A DNA stretch of 64,000 nt from Viridibacillus arvi (lineage in GTDB: Bacteria; Bacillota; Bacilli; Bacillales_A; Planococcaceae): contig NZ_LILB01000001.1 of assembly GCF_001274945.1 (NCBI RefSeq), positions 264,351 to 328,350 on the forward strand. Reading direction: 5' to 3'. Both the position numbers and the translations under genes were made by a program. The notes under the pieces were generated by a model. It was not told the DNA's origin, searched no databases, and worked only from the letters and a program-made list of their open reading frames with translations. The number at the start of each line of letters is the position of its first letter. The stretch's first letter is position 1. Shown one piece after another: positions 45,540 through 53,714 of this stretch.

Positions 45540-46913
45540 TTACGAAATAATGGGTTTTTCTCCCTCGTTTCCCAATTCCTTTTCCGGTAACACATTACGG
45601 AAAAGTCTTTTAACTATTAATAGAGCAATTATTGTGAGTCCTTCAGCTAATGGAAAAGCTAACCAAATATATTTCGCTCCAAAATAGTTAGGCAAAAGCC
45701 AAAGTAATGGTAAAAATAATACTAGACTTCTCGCCATGATGATAAACATAGATAATCGGATTCGCTTGATCGATTGATAGTATTCAGCCATGATTAAGTT
45801 GAAACTTAAAAATAAATAGCCGATGAAGAAATAGAAAATCCCTTCTTTTGTAAAAGCAGTAATCTCTGGGTCTTTCACTCCGAATAACGTAATCATTTGA
45901 TCTGCGAATAACCAACCAATCAGTAAGACAGCTGCACCAAAACCAACACCTGTTAATAAACCAAGTTTTAAAAATGATTGTAAGCGTCTATATAGCTTGG
46001 CACCAAAATGAAAACTTACGATAGGTTGTAGGGCGGCACCTATTCCAAGGAAAACCATTAAGAAAACTACATGTAAGTAATTGACTACAGCATATGCAGT
46101 TACACCGATTTCACCAACGAAATGGCTAAATGTAATATTATAAGCCACGACTATAATTGCTGCAGACCCTTCAACAACAAAACTTGGTGAGCCTATTTTT
46201 AGTATTTCAGCCATTGATTTATAATCAATTGTGAATTTAACAAATCGAAGGACACTTTCTTTGCGAACAAAATGATAGATTAAGACAATGACACCCACAA
46301 CTGTAGAAAGTACAGTTGCATAAGCAGCTCCAGCTACTCCCATATCCATCATGAAGATGAAAATATAGTTGAAAACGATGTTTAGTACTGAAGTAGTGAT
46401 TAATCCAATCATAGCTAGTTTTGGGTTACCATCATTACGGATGAAAATACTTAGAATATTCTCTAATACATAAACAATACCAAACAGTAAAATGACATGT
46501 AAATAATCTTCTACATAAGGAAGGATTTCATCACTAGCACCAAATAAATAAGCAATTTCTTGTTGCTTCCATAAGCTGAAAACAACTAAAACACCGACAA
46601 TTGAAATAGCTAAAATAAATGACTGTGTAAAAATTGAACGAGCTTTAGCTGCATTTCCTTGACCAATAGAAATGGAATATAACGTAGCTCCTCCCATGCC
46701 GATCCATAAAGAAATCGACAAGAGAATAGAGAAAATAGGTACAGCAATGTTAACGCCAGCAAGTGCTTCTGGACCAATTCCATTACTAACAAATATGCCA
46801 TCCACTAAAATATTGATAGACATTAATAGCATCCCTAAAAGAGAAGGGAATAAATATGATGCAAAAACCTTAGGCACCGAATTATTTTGTAACTTAAAAG
46901 TTGACTCTGACAT
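45540..46913 (-). CDS. MATE-family efflux transporter (MerR-linked)
   Basis: The 457-residue protein has twelve hydrophobic helices in two MATE halves: GISVSNGIGPEALAGV-like region with SLWIGMGGATLYSISIGQG, and VNYLHVVFLMVFLGIGAALQPIVSFHFGAKLYR. It probably exports drugs or toxic metabolites. It follows the GNAT gene by 57 bases on the same strand, with AAGGAG before its ATG. The shared promoter at 47482-47512 has MerR-type spacing, so a MerR regulator probably induces both. Confidence 0.88.
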   Translation of the reverse strand: MSESTFKLQNNSVPKVFASYLFPSLLGMLLMSINILVDGIFVSNGIGPEALAGVNIAVPIFSILLSISLWIGMGGATLYSISIGQGNAAKARSIFTQSFILAISIVGVLVVFSLWKQQEIAYLFGASDEILPYVEDYLHVILLFGIVYVLENILSIFIRNDGNPKLAMIGLITTSVLNIVFNYIFIFMMDMGVAGAAYATVLSTVVGVIVLIYHFVRKESVLRFVKFTIDYKSMAEILKIGSPSFVVEGSAAIIVVAYNITFSHFVGEIGVTAYAVVNYLHVVFLMVFLGIGAALQPIVSFHFGAKLYRRLQSFLKLGLLTGVGFGAAVLLIGWLFADQMITLFGVKDPEITAFTKEGIFYFFIGYLFLSFNLIMAEYYQSIKRIRLSMFIIMARSLVLFLPLLWLLPNYFGAKYIWLAFPLAEGLTIIALLIVKRLFRNVLPEKELGNEGEKPIIS

Positions 46914-46970
46914 TAATAATACTCCTTAACATGGAGAAGCACACATTTCCGTTTATAATGTGGGGTTAAA

Positions 46971-47417
46971 CTATACCGCTTTAACCATAACCTTCTCGTT
47001 GTGAACATCTAGTTCACCATTAAATTCAAAACCAAATTTCTTATATAAATAAATTGCTCCAGGATTATCTTCATATACACTTAAATATATTTTTTGACAA
47101 TTAAATTCATTTTTTAATTTCTCGATTAATGCTTTAAGCATAATCTTTCCTAAACCTTGCCCTTGGAATTTAGCATCTATAAGGAAACGATCTAACCAAA
47201 CTTGATCTCCATCCTCATTTGGGAAATATCCATACATCGCAAAGCCAACTAACTTGCTATCTGCGAATAATCCAACAGGGTGGTAATGTAAATCTTCTTT
47301 TGCTTCTTGCAAACATTCTTGAGGTGTTTCAATAAAACCTTTTTGCTCTTTAGCCACACTTAATTTCAAGATGGCACTTTCATTTTCTTGCGTTACGTCA
47401 TGAATCTCTATACTCAT
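46971..47417 (-). CDS. GNAT acetyltransferase (spermidine/diamine-like)
   Basis: The 148-residue GNAT domain has LDRFLIDAKFQGQGLGKIMLKALIEKL, the acetyl-CoA loop (Q-x-x-G-x-G), and YEDNPGAIYLYKKFGF, the C-terminal motif. Sequence features such as FIETPQECLQEAKED recall BltD/PaiA-like polyamine acetyltransferases. In B. subtilis blt, a pump and a spermidine acetyltransferase are controlled by a MerR protein; this locus has the same three elements. Confidence 0.82.
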   Translation of the reverse strand: MSIEIHDVTQENESAILKLSVAKEQKGFIETPQECLQEAKEDLHYHPVGLFADSKLVGFAMYGYFPNEDGDQVWLDRFLIDAKFQGQGLGKIMLKALIEKLKNEFNCQKIYLSVYEDNPGAIYLYKKFGFEFNGELDVHNEKVMVKAV

Positions 47418-47481
47418 GACTATCAGTTCCCTTCAATAGAAAAAAATTCTTTTTACTTACCATTGCACATGGTATATTAGC

Positions 47482-47512
47482 ATGATAAGGTATACGGTAA
47501 CCGTATAGTCAA
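47482..47512 (-). promoter_or_regulatory. MerR-type promoter and operator for the GNAT-MATE operon
   Basis: On the minus strand TTGACT (47507-47512) and TATCAT (47482-47487) are separated by 19 bp. The spacer holds a dyad, TATACGGT/ACCGTATA. Overlong spacers with a central dyad are the hallmark of MerR-activated promoters. The divergent regulator starts at 47527, so autoregulation is likely. Confidence 0.8.
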
Positions 47513-47526
47513 GGGAGAAGACTTAA

Positions 47527-48354
47527 ATGAGCGAAAATTTACGTAAATACTTCACAACAGGTGAATTTGCAAAAATCTGTCATGTTAAAAAACAAACGCT
47601 TTTTCATTATGATGACATTGGATTATTAACACCCGAAATCAAAACAGCAAAAGGATATCGATATTATTCTTATCAACAATATGAAGTTTTTGCAGTCATT
47701 GAGCTATTAAAAGAGCTGAAAATGCCTTTAAAAGAAATAAGAGCTTTTTTACAAAACAAAACGCCAATTGAATCAATTGAATTATTAGAAGAGCAAACAC
47801 AATTGATTGAGAAAAAAATTGAAAACCTTACTCATCTAAGAGAAATACTTGATACTAAGATAGCCATAACAAAAAACGCATTACAAACAGACTTTGAAAC
47901 TATTTCATTAGTGTATTATGAAGAAGAATTGCTATTAAGAAGTGAAAGCACACTCGACACTACAGACAAGGAATTTCTAAAATCGGTTTCCAACTTTATC
48001 AACTATAGTGACAACTATGAGTTATATAGTGGACATCCAATCGGTGCAATCCTTCACAAAGATAAAATGATGGAAAGGGATTTTGAGAATTATTCATATT
48101 TATACACTAAAATGAAGAAAGGTTGGCAAGGGGAGAATGTTTGGACGAAACCATCTGGCTTTTATATCGTCGGATACCATATAGGCGATGAAGTCAATAT
48201 TTTTGAAACTTATGATAGGTTGATTGCGTATAGTATAGAGCATCAGTTACAATTAAAAGGATATTCATATGAAGAATATATTTTAGATGCTGTATCTGTT
48301 AATGGTATTGATAATTACGTTACTAAAATAATGATAGAAGTTGAAAAAAGTTGA
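47527..48354 (+). CDS. MerR-family transcriptional regulator (BltR/BmrR type)
   Basis: The 275-residue protein has an N-terminal MerR DNA-binding domain (FTTGEFAKICHVKKQTLFHYDDIGLLTP and GYRYYSYQQYEVFAVIELLKEL), a dimer coiled coil at about residues 80-120, and a C-terminal effector-binding domain of GyrI-like type. Multidrug sensing is probable. It is divergent from the GNAT-MATE pair with the operator between them. Confidence 0.9.
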   Translation: MSENLRKYFTTGEFAKICHVKKQTLFHYDDIGLLTPEIKTAKGYRYYSYQQYEVFAVIELLKELKMPLKEIRAFLQNKTPIESIELLEEQTQLIEKKIENLTHLREILDTKIAITKNALQTDFETISLVYYEEELLLRSESTLDTTDKEFLKSVSNFINYSDNYELYSGHPIGAILHKDKMMERDFENYSYLYTKMKKGWQGENVWTKPSGFYIVGYHIGDEVNIFETYDRLIAYSIEHQLQLKGYSYEEYILDAVSVNGIDNYVTKIMIEVEKS

Positions 48355-48530
48355 TATCCATTTGCGCAATAGGGGATACATCAGATGACTGTACAAATTC
48401 AGCGACCATCGGATTTACCATTACTAGCAGTATTTAAGCATTGAGAAATTCTATTGAAAACCATACTAATGTAGAAACATCTGAAATACAATAAAATGTC
48501 GATCCTTTTCATTTATCGCTTTGTAAGTTC

Positions 48531-48888
48531 TTGCAAAGCGAAGGAAAACAATGGCTAAAGATCACATCTACTCTAAATGAGTACCAAAAGATATTTTTTT
48601 ACTTAGATGAAGTACGAAACATTTCGGGGTATACATATGTAAGAGTTGAACCAATGCACTATTTAGGAGAAATTCACCATTTTTACATTTCAAAGCTTAC
48701 AGAAAGAAAAGTGTACTCAGTTATTAAGGAATTCATTAATGCATATCTTTTCCTATCATCCTTTTACGCAAACTGAGTTATTTATAGAAGTAGATGAACC
48801 GATTGATATTTTTACAGATACAGGTTATAGAGTAACTGATGAAATGATTTTTTCCAATTTATTAAAACGACTTAATAAGTCAGTTTAA
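48531..48888 (+). pseudogene. Frameshifted unidentified gene remnant
   Basis: A frame starting near 48531 encodes WLKITSTLNEYQKIFFYLDE and continues to about 48735. A second frame from about 48739 encodes HIFSYHPFTQTELFIEVDEP and then DIFTDTGYRVTDEMIFSNLL up to TAA at 48886-48888. The two pieces read on without a gap, so a single indel near 48735 is likely. The stretch 48385-48444 opens with a separate short frame, MTVQIQRPSDLPLLAVFKH. I cannot name the family. Confidence 0.45.
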
Positions 48889-48899
48889 GGTGGGCGGTT

Positions 48900-49379
48900 T
48901 TGTTGTCAAAGAAAATATTCGTATTAACAGGAGCACTATTAATTTTTGTACTAGTAGGGTATTATTTTTTAATTGTGCATTCCGATATAACAAGGCATGC
49001 AGAGCGAATGATTGAAGCTAAAATTCCTAAGGGAGCTGTACTTGTATCTAAAAGTGATAGACATAAACAGTTCAAAACAAACGGAGAATTTTATGCCGAA
49101 TACCTTTTGAAACCAAAGCAAGTTAAAAGATTTAAAGATTCAATTGCAGAACATGACAAGTGGCAACCATTACCTGCTAGTGAAGAGTTTCAACAATTAG
49201 TAGCTAAGCAAATTCAACACGCTCTACCAACTGATGACCAGACCGGTAAATACTACTTTAATAACAATGAGAATAACGACTCCGTTCAAGATATTATGAA
49301 AAGTGAGACTTACGACTTTACAGTTGCTGTTTTAAATGAACAGGCAGGTAAACTGTATATTTTGAAAAAAGTACGGTAG
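48900..49379 (+). CDS. Membrane-anchored hypothetical protein
   Basis: The 159-residue protein has an N-terminal hydrophobic helix (about residues 5-26) followed by an extracytoplasmic region rich in Lys, Gln and Glu, with no Cys or enzyme motif. It ends AVLNEQAGKLYILKKVR. It starts at TTG after AAGGTGGGCGG. The context gives no function. A single-pass small protein exposed outside the membrane is all that can be said. Confidence 0.6.
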   Translation: MLSKKIFVLTGALLIFVLVGYYFLIVHSDITRHAERMIEAKIPKGAVLVSKSDRHKQFKTNGEFYAEYLLKPKQVKRFKDSIAEHDKWQPLPASEEFQQLVAKQIQHALPTDDQTGKYYFNNNENNDSVQDIMKSETYDFTVAVLNEQAGKLYILKKVR

Positions 49380-49440
49380 AATCGATTTTTCATAGGAGTT
49401 TCCAATAACGGCGTGCCCGTCCAATCAAAACACAAAAATA

Positions 49441-49498
49441 AACAGCTAATTAATCCAGTCATTTTTAATATGATGTTGGAGGAATTAGCTGTTTTTTT
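49441..49498. terminator. Bidirectional terminator between the hypothetical and MFS genes
   Basis: AACAGCTAATT (49441-49451) and AATTAGCTGTT (49483-49493) form an 11-bp stem with a long loop. T runs follow on both strands, so convergent transcripts from both sides can end here. Confidence 0.7.
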
Positions 49499-49503
49499 GT
49501 AGT

Positions 49504-50739
49504 TTATATATTTACATGGGTATCTTTATACAAAACTAGTATTGCGGCTGTTATAAGGATTATACCCATAAAAGCCGGTGCGGCATGACCAATTGATACA
49601 TAGATTTGACCTCCAATGATAGGCCCAATCATTCTTGCTAAAGCCTGAATAGATTGGCTACTTCCTTGAATCCTTCCTTGTTCACTAGAATCGACAGACT
49701 TGGAGAGCATCCCATTGAATGAAGGACCAAAGATCGAATCACCAAAACCAAATATAAACATCCCAGCGATAAAAAGAGGGTAGAATGAGAACAAAGCAGA
49801 TAGCGCAATAAGACTGTAACCTATAATTTCCGAAACCATTCCAAGAATTGCTATCTGTTTATCACTAAGTTTTAATAAAAGCTTTGGCATTATGAAACCT
49901 TGTGAAATGATGTCTTGGAAGCCCATAATTGAAAACATGAGTCCGATTAGTGCAGGCTTCCAACTGAAAGTATCCATTGTAAATTGTGAAAAAACGGCCT
50001 GTAAAGATCCATTGGGTATCCAAATTAAGAACGCTGAGACAAGTAGCCTTTTTAAGTTTTTCATGGAAAGTACGTTAGCAAGCTGTATAAATGGATTCAG
50101 TCTTACAAAGGTAATCTCTTTTAGTCTATTATTTTTGGCAAGGCTCTCAGGCATATAAAAGATTCCATAAACAACATTCAATAAAGTTATTATTGCTCCA
50201 AAATACATGGGTACAGAATAACCAAACTTGGCAAGTAATCCTCCTAGAGTAGGACCAATAACGGTGCCCACACCTACAACCGCACTTACCCATCCAAAGT
50301 ATTTGGTTCTCTGTTCTGGAGGAATGATATCTGCAAAATATGCGAAAATCGTGCTAATGCTCCCTCCTGTTATACCTTCAATTATACGACCAGCAAATAG
50401 TACCCATAAAGCTCCTCCTATACCAAAAACGAGGTAGCCGATTGCTGAACCAAAGAGGCATACTAAAAGCAAAGGACGACGGCCATACTTGTCGCTCAAA
50501 GCTCCAAGTACAGGGGCAGCGAAAAATACACAGACAGCATAAACAGACGTCAATAGTGTAACAACTATAGCTTGTTCTCCCGGGCTGCTTGTATATGGCT
50601 GTACTAGAAATGGGACGACGGGCATTATGATACTAAAACCAATTCCACAAAGAAATACAGAGATAAGACCGAATATTAAAGCGTGTTTATCTACGATTTG
50701 TTCTGTGTTCTGTTCATTTGGTGGTCTAAATATGGACAT
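49504..50739 (-). CDS. MFS multidrug efflux transporter
   Basis: The 411-residue protein has twelve hydrophobic helices and the drug:H+ antiporter motif A, GALSDKYGRRPLLL, after helix 2, with a second GRIQGSSQSIQAL-type loop later. VGVGTVIGPTLGGLLAKFG is motif C, typical of efflux rather than uptake. GAGGAG precedes the ATG. Two MarR-type boxes overlap its promoter, and the marR-type gene is upstream on the same strand. Confidence 0.9.
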   Translation of the reverse strand: MSIFRPPNEQNTEQIVDKHALIFGLISVFLCGIGFSIIMPVVPFLVQPYTSSPGEQAIVVTLLTSVYAVCVFFAAPVLGALSDKYGRRPLLLVCLFGSAIGYLVFGIGGALWVLFAGRIIEGITGGSISTIFAYFADIIPPEQRTKYFGWVSAVVGVGTVIGPTLGGLLAKFGYSVPMYFGAIITLLNVVYGIFYMPESLAKNNRLKEITFVRLNPFIQLANVLSMKNLKRLLVSAFLIWIPNGSLQAVFSQFTMDTFSWKPALIGLMFSIMGFQDIISQGFIMPKLLLKLSDKQIAILGMVSEIIGYSLIALSALFSFYPLFIAGMFIFGFGDSIFGPSFNGMLSKSVDSSEQGRIQGSSQSIQALARMIGPIIGGQIYVSIGHAAPAFMGIILITAAILVLYKDTHVNI

Positions 50740-50755
50740 TTAAATGCTCTCCTCA

Positions 50756-50824
50756 AAAGTTATTATTTTGTTTCCTTGTCAACAAAATAATAACTTTAAA
50801 TTGTTTCCTTGTCAACAATTTAAA
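50756..50824 (-). promoter_or_regulatory. MFS promoter embedded in two MarR-type palindromes
   Basis: Two 18-bp boxes TTGTTTCCTTGTCAACAA occupy 50768-50785 and 50801-50818, 33 bp apart. The first is nested in a palindrome with perfect 17-bp arms (50756-50772, 50781-50797), the second in one with 11-bp arms (50795-50805, 50814-50824). On the minus strand, TTGACA (50810-50815) and TATTAT (50787-50792) with a 17-bp spacer form a near-ideal promoter, its -35 in box 2 and its start near box 1. Repression by occlusion is the likely mode. Confidence 0.85.
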
Positions 50825-50827
50825 AGC

Positions 50828-50867
50828 AAAAAAAATGCAGCCCGTTCTCAATAGAGTTGGGCTGCAT
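50828..50867 (-). terminator. Terminator of the marR-type gene
   Basis: On the minus strand ATGCAGCCC pairs with GGGCTGCAT around a 15-base loop, and eight T follow. It lies 26 bases past the regulator stop and before the MFS promoter. Confidence 0.88.
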
Positions 50868-50892
50868 GTAGTTTCATTTTTATTATTCAAAT

Positions 50893-51366
50893 TTATTCTG
50901 ACTTATTATCTATATCCATTTTCTTTATTTCTTGATCCAAATGCTTACTATACTTTTCCACGAAGCTAAGCATACTGTCAAATTGTTCCTCGGTTATCTT
51001 ATCAAATACGGCTTTATCCCGCTCTTGAAACTCTTTGTGCAGGTCCTCATGGATTTTATAAATTACTTTTCCTTGCTCAGTCAGCCTAAAATAGATTTCT
51101 TTCTTGTTATCCGACTTCTGGTAGCTTTCGATAAGGCCTTTTTTTATGAGCTTCTTAGTTAATTTACTTATGGCACCGCGAGTCATATAAAAGTACTCCG
51201 CAAGTTTTGTCACGTTGGAATCTACATTTTTTTCAATGTATTCGATGCAATGTACTTCAGAAGACTTAAAACCCTTAAGGCTTTCTTCCATCTTATCCTT
51301 ATTAAGCCAAACTATCTTGTTATATAAGTCCCTGAAACCCATTATGACCTGTTCTTCTTTGTTCAT
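50893..51366 (-). CDS. MarR-family transcriptional regulator
   Basis: The 157-residue winged-helix protein has VHCIEYIEKNVDSNVTKLAEYFYMTRGAISKLTKKLIKKGLIE, the recognition helix and flanks, and IYFRLTEQGKVIY, the wing. ATG at 51366 follows GGGAGGACAGG; an upstream frame opening at 51432 runs through the promoter and is not used. A related box sits in its own promoter, so autorepression together with repression of the MFS gene is probable. Confidence 0.9.
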   Translation of the reverse strand: MNKEEQVIMGFRDLYNKIVWLNKDKMEESLKGFKSSEVHCIEYIEKNVDSNVTKLAEYFYMTRGAISKLTKKLIKKGLIESYQKSDNKKEIYFRLTEQGKVIYKIHEDLHKEFQERDKAVFDKITEEQFDSMLSFVEKYSKHLDQEIKKMDIDNKSE

Positions 51367-51400
51367 GACCTGTCCTCCCACTCGTTGGTGCATTAACATT

Positions 51401-51432
51401 ATTATATTGAATTTTTGTTTCCATTTCAACAA
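51401..51432 (-). promoter_or_regulatory. marR-type promoter with operator box
   Basis: On the minus strand TTGAAA (51424-51429) and TATAAT (51401-51406) are separated by 17 bp. The box TTGTTTCCATTTCAACAA (51415-51432), a close relative of the MFS boxes (two differences), overlaps the -35 in the same register. Confidence 0.82.
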
Positions 51433-51564
51433 TATTGAAGATTACTTTCTAGACTGATATCAATTGATAGCGCACTTTTTTCCCTGGCAATCGCCCAAGG
51501 TAAAGACTGAAATAAATTGCGGTTGAACAGTTACAATATCTCGCCGTTTTAAAAAATATAACTA

Positions 51565-51596
51565 AGACTGCTTAAATACTATAGCAGTCTTTTTTG
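51565..51596 (+). terminator. Orphan terminator upstream of the MBL-fold gene
   Basis: AGACTGCT (51565-51572) pairs with AGCAGTCT (51583-51590) and six T follow. No gene precedes it on the plus strand, so it may end a small RNA or a lost gene. The 51433-51564 interval holds no ORF I trust. Confidence 0.6.
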
Positions 51597-51663
51597 TTTT
51601 CAAAAGTATGAAAATTCTATATCATAAACTGTATAGAAATATTTCGAGATAGGAGTGATAGAT

Positions 51664-52644
51664 TTGATAAGTATTAAGAAAAAATCACGTTTAGTTTATC
51701 CAATCATTGTGCCTACAAGTTATGGAAAAGTAGGCACTATTAATAGTTACATAATAAATGACGGAGATTCATTATCTCTAATAGATGCGGGGATTCATAC
51801 AGAGAAATACAAAGATGCACTCATTACAACATTAGCTGCAAATGGTTATCGAATAAGCGATTTATCTCGTATTCTTTTGACACATCATCATGAAGATCAT
51901 GTAGGCCTAGTCAATTGGATTCTACAGAAAAAAGATATACCCGTATATGCACATCATGAAGCGGTTCCTCGCCTAATGGTGGAACAAGAATTTCTCGTAA
52001 TGAGAAAGAATTTCTTTACTGAACTATACATATCTATGGGTTGCATAGAAGAAGCGCAGCCACGCCTTGAGAAATTACAACAGACAATTGAACATAAAAA
52101 TGAAAACACTCTTCAAACTATCATTCGTCCATTAGGGGAGGGTGATAGCATCTTAGGTATGAAAGTATTAGAAACCCCAGGACATTCTGCTGATTCTATT
52201 AGTTTTTATGACGAGGAGAGGCAATGGTTATTAGCAGGGGATGTTGTATTAAAAAAGACTACATCAAATGCAATTGTAGATCCAGATATAAAAGGGAACC
52301 GTCTACCTACTGTGAAACAGCATAAGGAATCTTTAAAAAGACTACAGCAGTTAGATGTAGAATACCTTTTTGCTGGGCATCAAGAAATTATTGAAGACCA
52401 TCATAATGTCATCTCTCAAAAGTTAGATAAGATACAACATAAAGCGAATCGTTTATATTCCTTTATTAATGAAGGGACGCATCTCCCAAAAGAAATAGCA
52501 CAAAATTTATATGGTCATAAGTTCAATACAGAGTTTTCACTCGTTATGTCAGAAGTTATTGGTTACTTAGACTATTTAGAAGAAGAAGGGCTAATAGAGA
52601 AATCACTGCAAAATGGTATATGGCACTATAAAGCACTGAAATAA
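51664..52644 (+). CDS. Metallo-beta-lactamase-fold hydrolase
   Basis: The roughly 326-residue protein has the metal-binding motif THHHEDHVG (HxHxDH), His in ETPGHSADS, Asp in LLAGDVVL and His in FAGHQEII, so both metal sites are complete. The C-terminal 80 residues form a helical, winged-helix-like tail typical of YcbI/LACTB2-like proteins. TTG at 51664 lies 8 bases after AGGAG; GTG at 51655 overlaps that site. Thioester or lactone hydrolysis is typical of the family; the substrate is unknown. Confidence 0.85.
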   Translation: MISIKKKSRLVYPIIVPTSYGKVGTINSYIINDGDSLSLIDAGIHTEKYKDALITTLAANGYRISDLSRILLTHHHEDHVGLVNWILQKKDIPVYAHHEAVPRLMVEQEFLVMRKNFFTELYISMGCIEEAQPRLEKLQQTIEHKNENTLQTIIRPLGEGDSILGMKVLETPGHSADSISFYDEERQWLLAGDVVLKKTTSNAIVDPDIKGNRLPTVKQHKESLKRLQQLDVEYLFAGHQEIIEDHHNVISQKLDKIQHKANRLYSFINEGTHLPKEIAQNLYGHKFNTEFSLVMSEVIGYLDYLEEEGLIEKSLQNGIWHYKALK

Positions 52645-52645
52645 C

Positions 52646-52683
52646 AAAACCCACACCATATATAACTCATGGTGTGGGTTTTG
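52646..52683 (+). terminator. Terminator after the MBL-fold gene
   Basis: AAAACCCACACCA pairs with TGGTGTGGGTTTT with a T-rich tail, directly behind the stop codon. Confidence 0.88.
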
Positions 52684-52749
52684 TTGTGTTAGTCCCTCAT
52701 TTCTCTTTATAGCATCTTTCAATCTTTCTTTCCTCCCTCATTTTGAATG

Positions 52750-53399
52750 TTAGTATATATGCTTTAACGCACCTTCTTTCTTTGCCAAACGTTTTGTCCT
52801 CCATTCATAACTACGTTTTGAAAATTCCTCCTGCATTTTTACTAATTCAATTTCGGTATTTTCTAAATTTTCTATATTATTTAACTTTTTGTATAAATCA
52901 ATCATTTCAGACAATATATCTACTGATAGTTTAGTATCTTCGTAATAATCCGATAATTTTCTAGATAAAATTAGTCCCTCTATCGCTTCTTCATCTTTCC
53001 CTAATTGTTTGTTTATTTTTGACATAATAATATTTAATTGTATTTTTTGTTTTATAGTGTATTCGACCTTTTGATCTTTAGCTAAACTTTCTAAAATTAT
53101 CGATGCTTCTTCTACTTCATTCATCAATAATAGTATTTCCACTAATTTTATATAAATTGTAAATTTAGGGGTAAAATTATTATTTTGCATTTTTCCTGCA
53201 AATTCAAGTGCTTTTTTACCAAATATGTATGCTTCGTTGATTTTTCCTTCTTTAATACATAATGAACATATATTGTTATAACTTGATTATCTTCTACCTC
53301 ATTTGCAAGTGAGATTGTATTGAATAATGTACGCTCAGCTGCTTTATAATCACCTTGAATTTCCAACTTCCTTACGACTATTTGAGAAAATCGGTCTTT
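52750..53399 (-). pseudogene. Frameshifted, N-terminally truncated TPR-type regulator
   Basis: The 3' part (52750-53190) reads TPR-like helices such as FTIYIKLVEILLLMNEVEEA and QLNIIMSKINKQLGKDEEAIE. The 5' part (about 53260-53399) reads KLEIQGDYKAAERTLFNTISLANEVED in another frame. The frames join naturally between about 53255 and 53285 (GKINEAYIFGKKALEFAGK lies just 3' of the junction), so one indel broke the gene. A stop at 53400-53402 lies in front, and no DNA-binding domain remains. Tandem TPRs like these occur in Rap/PlcR-type regulators. Confidence 0.65.
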
Positions 53400-53644
53400 T
53401 TAAGACACCTCTCTGCTTCTCAATTTACATTACAATCATTAACAATTATACCATATTTACTCATATTGTAACTTAATTTATTGCTGAAATGGGGGGAGAA
53501 AACCGAAAAACCAAAGCAATTCGAGAGCTATAATGATACGAATATGGCATTCTCGAATCGTCTGAGAGCGAATTTGGAGCATCCTAATATTTAGGAGAAA
53601 ATAGATTGTTTTGGAAGGGGACTCTTGATAAAAATTGTTTTTCA
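53400..53644. other. Gene-free interval with a short inverted repeat
   Basis: No believable gene is seen. ATTCGAGA (53519-53526) and TCTCGAAT (53551-53558) form perfect 8-bp arms 24 bp apart. An ORF of 62 codons on the minus strand here has no ribosome site or family resemblance. Confidence 0.4.
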
Positions 53645-53682
53645 AAAAAGGTTCCCAAATACGCATTTGGGAACCTTTTTTA
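53645..53682. terminator. Bidirectional terminator before the recombinase gene
   Basis: AAAAGGTTCCCAAAT and ATTTGGGAACCTTTT form a perfect stem around ACGC, with A and T runs on the flanks, so it can act on both strands. It isolates the recombinase gene from upstream transcription. Confidence 0.82.
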
Positions 53683-53714
53683 TGCTAGAATAGTGGTATA
53701 AGAGGTGACGAATT

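Noticed and set aside
51215-51457. 80-codon plus-strand frame opposite marR
   Set aside because: It spans the marR promoter, operator and N-terminal coding region in antisense and has no ribosome site.
53478-53666. 62-codon minus-strand frame
   Set aside because: No ribosome site, no recognisable family, and it starts within a bidirectional terminator.
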